Below the pieces are notes generated by a model, which saw only the letters and a list, made by a program, of their open reading frames with translations, searched no databases and was not told where the DNA came from. Of a DNA stretch of 64,000 nucleotides, positions 12,027 to 24,655 are shown piece by piece (position 1 is the first letter of the stretch; each line of letters opens with the position of its first letter). Source of the DNA: Branchiostoma belcheri. Its lineage: Eukaryota > Chordata > Leptocardii > Amphioxiformes > Branchiostomatidae. The DNA lies in assembly GCF_001625305.1 (NCBI RefSeq), contig NW_017803910.1, forward strand, positions 1,061,337-1,125,336, in the 5' to 3' direction. The position numbers were made by a program, and so were the translations under genes.

Positions 12027-13179
12027 CAATGACGCACGGACGGGACAATCGCAACAAGTTCTACAGCAGATCTTAAAAGAATCAGTTTGTTTTGATCAGA
12101 TCTAGATACCTTACTTTCACGGACATTTTGGAAACAGCGCTAATACAAAATAGCGCTCCCCACCACGGGAAAAAAAAACGAATGAAAAACTACCACTTTT
12201 TCTTCTTTATGTGCAACCATGGTACATAGCGTTCCTTGTTCTTGTAAAACTGACATCATTTGGAGACAAGAACTGAACTTTTTGGTTTAGTCTGGAGAGC
12301 GAACATTCCGAACATCACAGTTGTCGTCACAGCACGTGAGTAAGGAATTAACGCTGAGAATACGCATGTACGGGGGATGGAGGGCCTCCGGGCGGGGGTA
12401 CGCGCATTGTACTGTCACACACTGGCTGTCAGGATGACGTGTACAATTGGAATTAATTGTGACCACGAAAATGAGACTTCTGTCCTAGTCATGACAACGA
12501 AAGAGGAAAGAGTGGATCTCCTGTTTACATATAATTATAAACCATCTTTCGTAAGTCATATGAGGAATGTTTGATATTACAAGTAAAAATTAAAAGAGAT
12601 TCTTGAAATACATGTATACATTCTGCGTAGATGGACCCAACAACAAGTTAGAACTCTACAGTAGATTATCAGTGAGACACCTTGTTCTACGTTCACTGAC
12701 TGCTCACGCACGCTATAATTTTTATCATCTACGTGATTGGTAATTAAAGAATATTATTATTATTAATATGTCCTGGAAATGTGCCATACACCGTATGTGA
12801 AGAACAAAGGAATTTTCCTTATAAGTGGATAGCCATTAATTACTTCTTCAGTTCTTGGAAGCCATTTGGAGTAATTAATAAGACAAGACATTTATTATAG
12901 TCATAGAAGGTTAACAAAGGTTACGTCTTTGACCCGATACATCTTGTGTTTTGTAGGAAAGGGATTAACTTGAGTTATTCTAGCCGTACCAGAAGATGAG
13001 TGAGACACATGGGGACAGACATGACAATGCTGACGGATGTGCCTGTGAAGTTGAAGTGGTATCGTGGGACTGAGATGAATTGTTCTGCTCTTGTTTAGGA
13101 CCTCTCTAAGAAACCTGGAATCTTGATGATGCTTTCGATGTCAATGGTGATTAAAAGAGTTGATTTTGTTCTTAGGGTT

Positions 13180-13290
13180 GTTGGGATAGCATTTAAAGGT
13201 TCCGGGTTCGATTCCCTAGTAGACGCCTATGTTGCCCCTGAGAAATGATCTTTGCACCTATTCCCTCACTAGACTGAGCTACAAATCAGT
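13180..13290 (+). repeat. tRNA-derived SINE copy
   Basis: The plus strand has ggttccgggttcgattccc (B box) followed by cccctgagaaatgatctttg then cacctattccctcactag, the same body as the copy at 8735-8855 read on its own strand. The A box is weak and no anticodon arm is recognisable. Confidence 0.5.
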
Positions 13291-14229
13291 ATAGTTTTGA
13301 TTAGGAATGTAACTCTTGCGGATGTGACGTAAAGCGGAGGTCCTGTGTTAGATGTGAGTCACACCTCAAGCATTAAGATCCCACCGCGCTCATGGTAAAG
13401 AGTTAGGGTCCTTCCCGGTGTGAGTGGATTAGAGCTTTCAGAACTTTTACTTACCACGGGAGTTACATCTGGTCGGGTTTCTTTTCGTACAATTTATATT
13501 AATGCTGTCGAAGAAAAATATGTAGATCATAGTAAGCACTGAAGTTCATTTCTCGAAAGATAAGTAAATTGATTCATGCACACCGACCCAAACCTACCTG
13601 TAAACATACGGCCCAGTAACAGGTAGTCAACTGCGCCGAGATACCAATGTAAGTATTTTGAAGCGCTCGCTTCATTTCAGAAATGTTATTAAGTGCCAAA
13701 TGTTATTGTTATGTCATCTGCATATTTCAATAACATACCAAATCATCGCTTCAAAACATTCCTGTGAGAATTACTCATACGGCCAGTTGACGTCATTTGC
13801 ATGGCCATATGATCACATGACGTCCTTTGCATATTTCAATGACAAGAGGTATTTAAGTTCCCCATACCAAGTCAACCCTTCAAAACATTCCTTTGATGAT
13901 AATTAGCCATACGACATTTCTATCATAATATACAGATGAGTGTAGAATATCAAACCTTCTCGAAGATTCTCCAATATAGCAGGGCTAATTCACATGAGGT
14001 GAATAACGTCAATTGGAAACAATCATTTTAGCTAATAACTTTTCTGGCAGGAAAGTGCCTACAGAATAAAAAGAAATATATCATGTGAAGCTGTTAAGAA
14101 GCAGAGATCTACAACTTTTATAAGAAAGCACTCACGGCTCAAGTCTTCCTCGCAAGTGCCCTTCTCCTTTGACCCATCTTCTGAAGAAAATCTATCTAGA
14201 GCCACTATCGGCAGCCAGAGGCTGGTGCG

Positions 14230-14740
14230 TTTGAGACAGTCCACTGGTTAAAGCTCTGGGGGTATTAGAAGCTTTTCTCTTCTTCCAGACTAAAAGTTCA
14301 GACTCTGCCCCGAAAATCCAAACTTTCATAACCACTATAGAATAAGACAACCTCTAGGGATTGAAAGTATTGGCCGTTGTAGACGATAGATGTTCTGTAT
14401 TTACGCGATATTGTCTTTCGTGTGAGTGAATGTCACTGGCAGTCCACTGTTTAAACCTCTGGGGTATTAGAAGCTCTTCTCTTCTTCCAGACTAAAAGTT
14501 CAGACTTTGTCCCAAAAATGCAAACTTTCATATTCTTTATAGAATAAGACAACCTCGAGGGATTGAAAGTATTGGCCATTGTACACGATTTCTGTTCTGT
14601 ATTTGCGCGATATTAATGTATTGTTTTTCGTGTGGGTGAAGTGCACTAGCAGCCCATTGTTAAAACCTCTGGGGGTATTAGAAGCTTTCCTCTTCGTGTA
14701 GACTGAAAGTATAGACGCTGCCCAAAAATTCAAACTTTCA
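14230..14740. repeat. Tandem repeat, about 207-bp unit, two and a half copies
   Basis: The phrases 'cagtccactg', 'ctctgggggtattagaagct', 'cttccagactaaaagttcag' and 'gatattg..tttttcgtgtg' recur at about 14235, 14440 and 14650. A decayed further unit (gaataaggcaacc, ctgtatttatgcgatattg, cgtgtgggtgaatg) lies at 15680-15800, so the array was once longer or has moved. Confidence 0.65.
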
Positions 14741-17700
14741 GAGAAAATAATTTCATTGAAAACAATTTCTCACTGGATGAATAGGTACTCCAATAGTACC
14801 CAAGTCTTGTTAGTAACTTGATTTGAAACTACAAATATGGCCAGAGTACAGTCCTTGCAGACCGATCCTAAATTCCGCGCTACACACTAAGATCTTGCAG
14901 TCAAATGATGTACAATGCCTTTGGGAAATCAAAGAGTTTTCCATATAGCTTGGGGGTCGTTAAAGGCACGATGAAGATTATGAAGTGCAACACTTTATGA
15001 AGTACAAGAAGTCCTGTAGACCTTATCTGTTGAGCTACCATTGCCTACACACGTACACTGGATTTGACCAGATCACGATTGCTTTGCCCTTGGTTGATGC
15101 CGTAACTGTTGGAGCTTGTTGAAGATGTTATCGTCGCCCCGCCTTTTCCCGTGTGTTTTACGCTGAGGTTTCCAGACAATCCAGGCAACATTTTAGAGAC
15201 GTTCAACCTTGACCGCCTATTCGTTCTGATGAAAGGAGAGGCTAAAATGCACGTTGGAGAATTGATGAGAATACGTGATTGTAAAACTTGGAAGTGCTCA
15301 CACTAGTCACAGTCCCTGATCACATACATGTGTCTCAGATAGCTTCAAAGGCCGATCAGTTAAGTAGAAATACAGCTTTTAACAACACTTTTGCTCAGAC
15401 AATGTTTTATTTTGGTGACGCCGCCGATGAAAAAGATAAACGCTATATAACTATGAACAGTCTGAGTCGTTGATATATATTATGGCCAAAACACGTCACT
15501 TCTCTTAGATACCAATCCCATTGCAATTCTACAGTTTATGCAGCATGACATTGTGTTTTCAATGGATGGTTTCACACTACAATGGCACAATTACTACCTT
15601 CTAGTAGCTTGTAACGTTTTGCCATAATCCATTCGGCGTTTTTGGCGATTTCCGTATCCTTGTGATGTCTGCTTTCCATGTGGGTGAATGTAGAATAAGG
15701 CAACCTTGTCTGTCCTCGAGGAACTACACTGAACGTATTGATCGTTTTAAACGACTTCTGTATTTATGCGATATTGTTTTTCGTGTGGGTGAATGTAAAG
15801 TGAGGAAAGCCCGAGGGACTTTCGTAAAGGAAGTATTGACCGTGATGCTAGTGGGAATTACCCAGGATTTATTGGCTAAGTTGCTGCAATTATCGTTGTA
15901 ACGCAGACTGCGCACATGGAACGCCAAGTACATAATGATGTCCAACATACCATAGATCATAGGGCTGCATTCTTAATTGTCAGTGGTTGAACATGCAACC
16001 AGTTAGTTTTACGTTTTTGTTCATTATTGTTTGGGTATGGCAAACTGTTGCTAGCTCTGTTCTGTCAAATCATGTATCAATCAATCATCCAATCAATCAA
16101 TACCTTTTCTATCTAATTATCATTGATTCTTATTAATTCTTGATTTTTTTATGGTGTCTTATAAGCCCACATGTTCTTAACGCATAACGCGGAAGATTAA
16201 TAAATAACTTCATTCAGACGTTTATTCATTCATTCATACGTCGGTTACTATGAAGATCTTGAGTGCCGAAAGGAAATGGTAGAGAACGATCTCCGACCAT
16301 GAACCACAAAAGACTTGATCAGATATTGAAAAGAGCGTAAAAGGGAGCAGAGGAATTTGAAGCTACTCATGTTCACAGAAGCCCTGACCATGAGTGACTA
16401 TGTCTGTCTCCTGCATTAGACCTGTGTGATAAGAGGTGATATATGCAGACATGAAGGCACCATCTTCATGAATCTAACGGAACTGAAATCTGTAACCAGA
16501 ATGTTCAAGAAAGTAGGGACAAACTATGAAAAGAAGATGAAATATCAAGATTATTATGATTGAAATATTCTTCATGGTGTAAAACTGTGGTGGACACCTC
16601 CAAACCCTTACAAGCATGGTGGTAGTAGAAATGTAGAAATGTAAATATGAATCTTTGTCTAAATTTTATTTTATGACCTCTGACCTCTCGGTACTACTTG
16701 CATGTTGTGTGTGGTTATGTAGTTTGTAGTTAATCCTTACCATGTTGTGATGATAGTAGTTTGTAGTCAACGACTCCAGGAAGAATAGTATGTATGGCAA
16801 CTGTACAGACTAATGGAGATCGGTCTAATAAACAATTATACAAACAATTCATTCATGAGGAACTCAAATAGGCCTGCAGGCCGCTTTTCATTGAGGTTAT
16901 GAAGGAATAGGTAAGGGTCAGATAAAATATATAATTTTATATTATTTAAAGTCCTGATAATCTATACACACATTTTTACACATACATGCATATATGGTAC
17001 GCAAAACGCGCATAAGCTAAGAGTAAGAGTCGCTTAAATGAAGCCATAGTGGGACCTTGCGTGTGTCTGGTGGTAGACTGTCCCAGACAATGGACCCACG
17101 GTAGCCTATACAAATGTACTAGATCTTCTGAAGTTTTGGAACAACTTCCTCGCTGAGGTTTTGGGACAACCAGTTGTGTGTTGCCATATCAGGCTGGTGG
17201 AGACTATACAGCAATGTAGCTACAGACCATCTCTGGCAGAGCATATCCTGCTCGGTGGAAGTAGCATTATTGCAGTCACGTCGCCGTGCTCAGTGGGTGC
17301 GCCGGGCCGACCCCCAGTCTCACCCGCACAATCACGGCTTTACCCCGGGGACTTCACCACCGTCACCACTGGCAGGGGTCAGCTACCGGAGCAGCCTGTG
17401 CTGCATCATGGTGGGGCCATTAACAACAGCATGTTGCCATCTTACCTGCCCCCTGACTGTATTCTACGTATCCGGTAAAATTATTTACATGAAGTTGAGA
17501 GTTTCATGGTCACTCTAGTTAGTTATGAGACCGAACGAAACAGGTTATTCTAAACAGTTGCCATAGATTTCTTCTAGATTTTACCAGGTAGAAGACCATT
17601 GGAAGACTTTGTCTCACAGAGCCCGTATGCAGTCATTATGCACACCGGCAAACATGGCCGGGCCCTGGTGTTTTAAAGATTACACATGCTGAAAGCGGCT

Positions 17701-18744
17701 TGTTCGTGATAAACCACTTGATGCATTTTTTTTTCACATATAGCAAGTAAAGTGGAAAAATTTGCCGCATGCCAGTACTAGAAGCCACACTAATGGGAGC
17801 AACCAATAGGGCAACGTTACTTGTGACGTGACTTTTTCTGTCCAATCATATCCCATGCTGTCTTATTGTTTTCTAAATGGAACTTTAGAGAGAAACTTTG
17901 TCTTGCAGTGCCATCTTGCGGCTTTTATGGTTACGGCGGACATTTGGTTGGCCAAAATGTTCTGTCACTGGACGCCTCCTAGCGATATTACTACAAAACT
18001 GCACGGCCTGCTGGCCTCAAATACAGAGTATGTTAGAATTTCATTACCTCAAAGCTTTGGTATGTACACGACTGGCCAAGATTGTCGTGTATTTTCCCCA
18101 TTAGAAGACATTGCTGACATAAACCCTTTCCAACGACAAATATCACAGGGCCCTGATCGTAAAGAGGGGATTTGTAGGTGGTCTCCTATGCATAATTATG
18201 TTAGTCGAGGGCAGCAGGTGTCAGCTACACAGGTTACTAACGAGATGACCTCTCCACCTTACAACTAGCCTTTCATGTCTAGTATAGTACAGTGGTTTTG
18301 ACGCGCGTTGAAACAGTGACGAAACTTTAAAGAATTGCATAATATTTAGTAGTTATACTACCTTAGTAAACATGATAGGAAAATAGAACACTAAAAATTA
18401 TAGAAAAGTCGGACACAGACATAGTTTTCAAAAGCAAAGTCTTCTTGCAAAGAAGTCTGTTGAGATGCCAGAGTAACATCAGTCAAAATATGTCAAACGT
18501 AAAGATGTGACAAAGAACATAATCCTGTGCGTTTTAAACAACATTATATAACCAGGACCCTTGTCATTTATCTTAGTTTCTGTACCATGATTCTAGTGTA
18601 CACGATCAAAAAATTACCTCAGATAATCATAAAATCGTACATCGTTCTTTTAGAACTATGACCCATGCACTCTGACATCTGACCTTAGTGACATGACGTC
18701 ATGAACATAGAGTGTCACACAGAGTGTCGAAAATTCAATGAGTT

Positions 18745-19081
18745 TCCATTTTTGAGATTTCTTTTTATTACACAGATTTGCATTTCTTTAGGTCATTGTA
18801 AACTAAATCCTGCATGAATTCATGAAAAGAACCAAGTAGGATTCTTAATGAAATCAATTAAGTATCCAAGTTATACTGAAGGAGAAATACAACTAGCTCA
18901 CAGTTGATGAACAACCACGTCAAAATGTTAGTATCAATAATCTGTTTGGTGTGTCTAGAAGTTTGCATCGCAGAAAAGTGTTATCTGTGACTGTCGTTCC
19001 CATGGTTGGGGCGTTGTCGTTCTCGTTCCCATGCCGTCGCCTGTACCTGTGGTGGCCATCGGGAATGCGTCTTTCCAGGTC
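18745..19081 (-). other. Possible third (terminal) exon of the 20-kb precursor gene
   Basis: A good minus-strand acceptor (tttatttttgttcag) at 19082-19083 opens a stretch that stays open for 50-odd codons in one frame (starting DLERRIPDGHHRYRRR) and is followed by AATAAA at 18764-18769. It could be joined from a weaker donor (ggcg|gtgaag) inside the preceding exon, in phase 0, giving an alternative C-terminus, or from a donor just past the TAA stop as a 3'UTR exon. No single reading is decisive. Confidence 0.3.
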
Positions 19082-20061
19082 CTGAACAAAAATAAAATTC
19101 TTTATATTAGTCTAAAATGAAAATAATAAATGAATACGGTCTGCTAACTTAATGAATTGAGAAGCAAAAAAAGTGGGCTGAAGTAAAATGGTAATTAACT
19201 ACGGACTAGATACATTACGTTATAACATGTTGTCGACTGTATCTGTCTACCGAGCTACAATATTCTTCTCAGCAATAAGATTTCAGAAATTCGTCATGGT
19301 ATACCACAAAGCCACATGAAAAAATTAATGGTAAATATCTGTTAATTTTAACAAAAATTAAACATCTCATCAATGGAACGTGGACATAAAACTTAAACAC
19401 TACTACTAAATAGATGTGCGTTATGTAAAATTTGTAACCGTCCTATTTTAGAAAACTGAAACAAAAAACAACCAATTAAGATAAAGGGGGCATTATAATG
19501 ATCTTCTATCATTATGATGACTAATTCGGTATCATTTTACATGAGTAGTTCTTACGTACATAGACGCCTCAAAACACTTTGATTGTTTTTCTCGTCTGAC
19601 TTATTTGTGCGGTTGAGAACCTCTAATTGCCTCCTCTATCTCATGCGCAGCGTAGTGGTAATGAATTAAGCCCTCGAGCAGACAACCTGTCAATTAATTA
19701 AGGTTGATTGCACAGGGGAAAGACCGGGGTTACGAAAGCCGGAAGGGCATTGGCACAGTTACAAAGAGACGTGTAGAGCTCAGTAGTTGCCTAACATACG
19801 GGAGGAATGTAGCGAAAAGTCATTCATGATTTACCAATGATCACAAAAACATTAGTTTTGATTAACATTTTGTGTTTCAAACACGTAAATGGATATAGTG
19901 CTTTAACCTAGTTAGTCTGAAAATCAGGTGTAATTCAATAGCTGCAGTCCAACTGGTCCATATTGGATGTCTGCGGACCAGTCGTGGAGCAGCCAAGCCA
20001 GAACGGCTGGGGTTGAGGCTATAGGTAAACTGGAAGGCGCTATGTTCTACCTTTTCCGTTG

Positions 20062-20789
20062 TTAGAACATTTTTCCCATCAGCACGTTCCTGAGGTTCGG
20101 CCTCTCGCGGAGTGATCTGGAACCCTCCTGCTCGCCCTCTGCGAACCGCTTCACCGCCTTGCCCTGCTGCTTCGCCGCGATTTCCCTGAAATTGGCACAT
20201 GTTGATCATAATCTAAGTATCTAAGTTGGGTATACATTCGAATGGATTTTGATATTACCATTATACCATATACCAGGAAGGAATGGGATAGAATAGAACA
20301 TTATAGAATGAATCAGAATATACATAGAATAAAACAGAGAACAGAATAGACAAGATCATGAGAATGGAATGGAAAGGATCAGGATAGAATGAAGCAGAAT
20401 AGAACAGAACAGAACAGAATAGAATAGAATAGAATAGAATAGAATAGAATATATAGAGTCGAACAGGATAAAATGGAACAGAATAGAATAAAACAAAATA
20501 GAACAGAATTGACTAGAACAGGATAGAATGGGATAGAATAGACATGACAGAACGGGCTAGAATGGAATCAGCAATAAACAATAGAGACGACTCACATGAG
20601 CATGTGGACCAGCCGCCTGCTCCGATGGTTGGGCCGGGGGTGAGCGGTGACCAGGCCGCCCCGGCTCCACCTGCCGAAGTAGTCGCAGGACGGAGACATG
20701 AGGTCCGGCGGGCAGTCGTCCTGGGCCCGCACGGCGTGAACGGTCAGGATAGCGGCCAGGAGACACGGAAACAGCAACACGGTCTGCAT
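20062..20789 (-). CDS. Prohormone-like secreted precursor with a Cys loop and dibasic sites (105 aa)
   Basis: Two coding exons: 20596-20789 (ATG 20789-20787, donor GTGAGT) and 20062-20185 (acceptor gccaatttcag, stop TAA); the intron is phase 2. The acceptor tttttcccacag lies 3 bases before the ATG, so the 5'UTR starts in another exon. Residues 1-22 form a signal peptide. C26 and C35 enclose CPPDLMSPSC, followed by DYFGRWSRGG. RR at 58-59 and KR at 77-78 flank a 17-residue, probably helical piece LVHMLMEIAAKQQGKAV. The pattern C-P..M-x-P-x-C-D-[WY]-[WF]..R-[WY]-[AS]-R is shared with the 148-residue precursor, as is the phase-2 intron downstream. I therefore infer they are diverged relatives. 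The family is not recognised. The likeness of LMxxxCxYF to endothelin looks accidental because two of its four cysteines are absent. The intron carries a gaata-rich satellite. Confidence 0.7.
20260..20560. repeat. Pentanucleotide (AGAAT)n-type satellite
   Basis: Imperfect agaat/gaata and agaac units run for about 300 bases, purest at 20400-20450. The block fills most of the intron of the 105-residue precursor gene, stopping close to the donor at 20595. Confidence 0.8.
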
Positions 20790-21658
20790 GGTCTGTGGGA
20801 AAAATTCAGGATTTACGTCAATAAAGAAGCGACAACATTTGTACGGAAACGCCATAGGTACTAAATGATATGAACCTGCTAGCCTACAGTCATATTTTCC
20901 TAAACTTACATGATCAAGCCCCATTTCAAATCTTCATTCCCGGCAATTCTAGATTTTTCCCCAATTTCTCCAGTTTGAAGGTTTATACCGTTTGTAACGT
21001 CTACCTTACCTTACTCTTCAACTTTGCGTCGACCAAACCAATAACGACCGGAGTATTTCGGCTCAGAACGAAAGGAGAACAGGCACGGTGATAAGGAAGC
21101 GCAGGATCCTATCTAACTACACCGATGAAATGATTCGAAAGAAAGCCGAAATTGAGACTGACTTCTCCAGCTCGGGGATTGACTAGTATCTGAGGCCGGA
21201 CGGACAGAAATGCAGAGAGCGGCTAGTCTGCACGATCATTTAATCTGACTGGTCCACGTAGGAGGCTGGGAAGAACAGAACAGAGAATTGTCTCGTGAGA
21301 CCCGATCCTCCTACGTGAGGAGACCTGATGTTTGTAGTGCAGGACATCAAAGTTCCGGCCTCCCCCTGCACAGCTCACCTCTACACGCCCGGTGCACCTG
21401 TAGCACTAATTGGCTCCGACCAGGACGCCAATAAGCCCCGATTCAGAACCCTTTACGAAACCACGTCGCGCGTCATCAGAGACTAGCCTCCCGTCATGTG
21501 TGATTGCTAAAAACACGTCGTTTCCTGTGAGGTGTGCATCCAGAGTTATAATTTTTGAACAAGATGGATGACAACTAAGAGATGTTTGAAATTGCTCTGC
21601 CTGAAACGATTCTGTGAAGATTAAAACATGAAAACACAGAAGTGGAGAAAGAACTCAC

Positions 21659-21930
21659 CTGAATGTGATAGGCTGCTCTAGACGTAGTGTTAGCGCGTTT
21701 GATGTAGATTTTCCCTGACTTTGGAGAACTAATCAATCGTGGTAGTAGATAGTTTGCGCGAGGTTTCTTGCAGTTCAGGAGGTTGAAATTTGAAATTTTG
21801 AAGACCGGGCTAGCGGATGCTTTAGAAGATTAGTAGTCAGGTTGATTTGAAGTTCTCCGTTGCTGTGACGCAGTGAGGTCTTGGTGAGCCCGCTGTGTAG
21901 GCCTGGCACCGACCGGCCGGGCTTATATAG
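21659..21930 (-). promoter_or_regulatory. TATA promoter and non-coding first exon for the 105-residue precursor gene
   Basis: The minus strand reads ggctatataagcccgg at about 21920-21932, a strong TATA box. A start near 21895 gives a first exon ending at 21659 with a consensus donor (cattcag|gtgagt). The next good acceptor on the strand is the one 3 bases before the ATG at 20789, so the pieces fit as one transcript with a 0.9-kb intron. Confidence 0.65.
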
Positions 21931-24239
21931 CCAACCGTCGCCGCTTGAGGTCCGCCTCTTATCTCCTCCCTACCTTCAGGTGGGTCCAGTCTTTGTTCGG
22001 GACAAGTCTGTTTGCGAATACTTGTCTCGACCTATGGTTCATCGGCTAATGGGAGGAAACGGTGTTTAAAACATTCACAAACACTGGGTCGGAGATAAGA
22101 CTGGAGACCTATTAAAGAGACCAGGCAAGGCATTGCTCTCCAACTCATGCTACTAATGATCTCAACGAATTCTCAGAAGCGCTCCAATTAAGAAACAGAC
22201 TCACGGACCTGGAATAAAGATGACAAAGAGACGAGCCTGTTGGTTTGTTCTGTAGGGTTGTGTAAGGGACATATCGTTTGATTTCGTTAACATTACCACT
22301 AGTGAAGTCTGCAAAATATTACAAAGAGTGTCTAGGGGCAACACATATCCATATTTACGTACCAATCGTCTTCATTTTCTTAAGGAAGAGACGGACAAAA
22401 AGATAAAAGGAAGACAAGACCATCGTACGGTGGCTTAATAGACGTTAACTTCCGTATATAAGGTTAAATGCATATAATCAATTCAAGTTGTTGTACGTGT
22501 ATATTCATATCGCAAATAAGGGCTAAGTACAACTAGAATAATATTACCAAAAGTACAGAAAGGTAAATAGACTTGGGCTGACTTATCTCAGAATCCTACC
22601 CACGAAATGTACCTGTATAGAAATGAAGTCAATTGGAGCGTCTGGCAACAAAAATTAAAGACACTAAATGCTGCTATACCTAAGGTGGAATCCTTATTTT
22701 TCAATCATGGTTTTAAGATGTGGTATTTTAGTCACCAATGGCCGCTACAATCACAGTTCGTTGAAATCAGAATTATCTTTGTCAAGGCATATCAGAAGTT
22801 AATGTCCGCTAATTGTTGGGTGATTGAAGCTTCCTTGTACGTCATTTGAACTGAGGCGTGACCGTTACACGTTGAGTTACTATATAGCTATAGAAAGAAC
22901 AAGATCTCATTAGTGATGCAAAGCGAACGAAGTACTAGTATTGTAAGTTTTGTGTGCTTTGTTGCCTTTTAAATCATACTTCTACCGCATGAATCATATT
23001 CTTTCTACTAAAGCCATTGGTTTTGTAAATTAAGATGGATCCAGTTTAATTTGTTCACTCACTGTTCTAGAAAGGGGAGTGTAGAAAATCAAAGGCTCTA
23101 CGGACAAGGCCAGACTGGAAACATTCCTGTTAGTAAATTTTGGAAAAGGTGGGACATCACGTCTTCCATGGTCTACAAAAGAGAAGTCAAACCCCTCAGA
23201 CATAGTTTTAGACATAGCTATACCTTTTATTAGGTAGATTTTGAAGTTATTCTGTACTCTGTTTCAATGTTCTTTTATCATTGTTATTTACAATTAGCCT
23301 TCGGGCAGGGATTTTCAATAAACTTATCGGTAAAAAAACGGGCCGATAAGCATCCACTCTACGGAGATATGTACAAAGATAACTCTGGACCCCCGCGGAG
23401 CTCCTAGCCTGCCGGGGGGTACAGTTGGAGTGACCGTTACATTTAAAAAAAGCTCACTTCAAGTTGTTTTTCTCACTTATTTACACAATTGTATCTTGAT
23501 GACACAAAAAGGTGATGATCACGAATTCTAAAAATCGACAGCCTGTGGGGGGCTAGTTTCCTCTGAGACGTCCTTCAACTTTGTATGTGTTTTAAGAGTG
23601 TTTAAAAAAGGATATGATTATTAAATTATAAGTTATTTGTAAAACGTTCATGGCCAGTAAAAATACTAAAATACGTTTATCATAAATTTTCAAAACGTAG
23701 AATTTAGAGTCGAATTTCTTGCAGAATCTTGTCTTCGAAATAAAATTTAGAAAATGCACAGCCGTTTTTCATATCACATCTGTTATCTACAGTGTGCAAT
23801 GTACGTACATGTATGCCCGAATCGAGCTCGATATCTAAAAGTATATGTGTACTTCTTCATAATTATAAGACCAATAGATGAGGTAACTGTGTACTTATTT
23901 CCTGCTATCTATCAAGAGTCTGCCCAAGGGTTCACTGTTAATTTGCTATTGCATTCCACGTTTGAAAGTATCCGAAGATTAAGACATTTCTAAAATTCTT
24001 TCTTCTATTAGACGTCTTGCAAATAGCAACCGTGACGATGACGTCACATTGGTTTCCATGGAGACCACGCCCCCTCGACCCCCCCTGAAGTGTTGATAGT
24101 CGCGGGAGGGTCCTCCAAGGACGGACAAGTGCCGACAAATGCCGCCGTAGTCAGAAAACACCCCTATTTCCTTCCTCGTTCCGCTTTAAAAGTGCTTACA
24201 AGTACTTTCGTAGAAAAACACAGAGAGTTAGCAATGCTG

Positions 24240-24655
24240 TCATACCAGCATATAACAGCCTCCAGTTTAATTCTGGACTTCCAGTTTAATTCCGGACTAA
24301 CTCCTATATCTCAGCAACCTTGCATCTGGACGGGTTAATATAGTAAACTACAGGTAAAATGATAATAATAATAATGATATAAGAAATGCGTGGTAGCCAT
24401 CAAGGACCCTTTAAGGATTAACCCAATTCTGCAGAATTCTGGAAAAACTGGAGCCTGAATTCTGGACTTGGGTTAATCCCCAAGGGGTCCTCGATGGCCG
24501 CTACATATACATATTGCTTACATCAGTTTTACCTATAGTTTACAATATTAGCCCATCTAACGTTAGATGTCAAAGGTTGCTGAGATACAGGAATTAGTCC
24601 GGAATTAAACTGGAAGTCCAGAATTAACTGGAAGCTACTTAGTGTATAATGCTAT
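24240..24655. mobile_element. Palindromic fold-back (MITE-like) element, about 415 bp
   Basis: The left half (ctccagtttaattctggac, ttccagtttaattccggact, atctcagcaacctt, ggttaatatagtaaacta) is matched in reverse on the right (gtttacaatattagcccatc, ggttgctgagatacag, agtccggaattaaactgg, agtccagaattaactgg). The centre is itself an inverted repeat (ggattaaccca / tgggttaatcc) with ccatcaaggacc / ggtcctcgatgg pairing. No coding frame lies inside. A (AATAAT)n tract sits in the left arm. Confidence 0.7.

Larger units (their letters stand above)
12030..18740. other. Gene-poor interval between the two prohormone-like genes
   Basis: I found no exon I can support. Contents: a SINE piece at 13180-13290, tandem repeats at 14230-14740 with a stray related unit near 15662-15790, tcaat-rich simple sequence near 16070-16130, and a GC-richer patch at 17160-17480 that is open in one plus frame but has no splice or family signal. 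The 146-codon plus frame at 17828-18268 shows no recognisable motif. Confidence 0.4.

Noticed and set aside
17828-18268. 146-codon plus-strand frame
   Set aside because: No motif, no acceptor or donor support, and ordinary AT-rich composition.
20062-20789. Resemblance of the 105-residue precursor loop to endothelin
   Set aside because: Only the LM and YF positions agree; two of endothelin's four cysteines are missing and the C-terminal tail differs.
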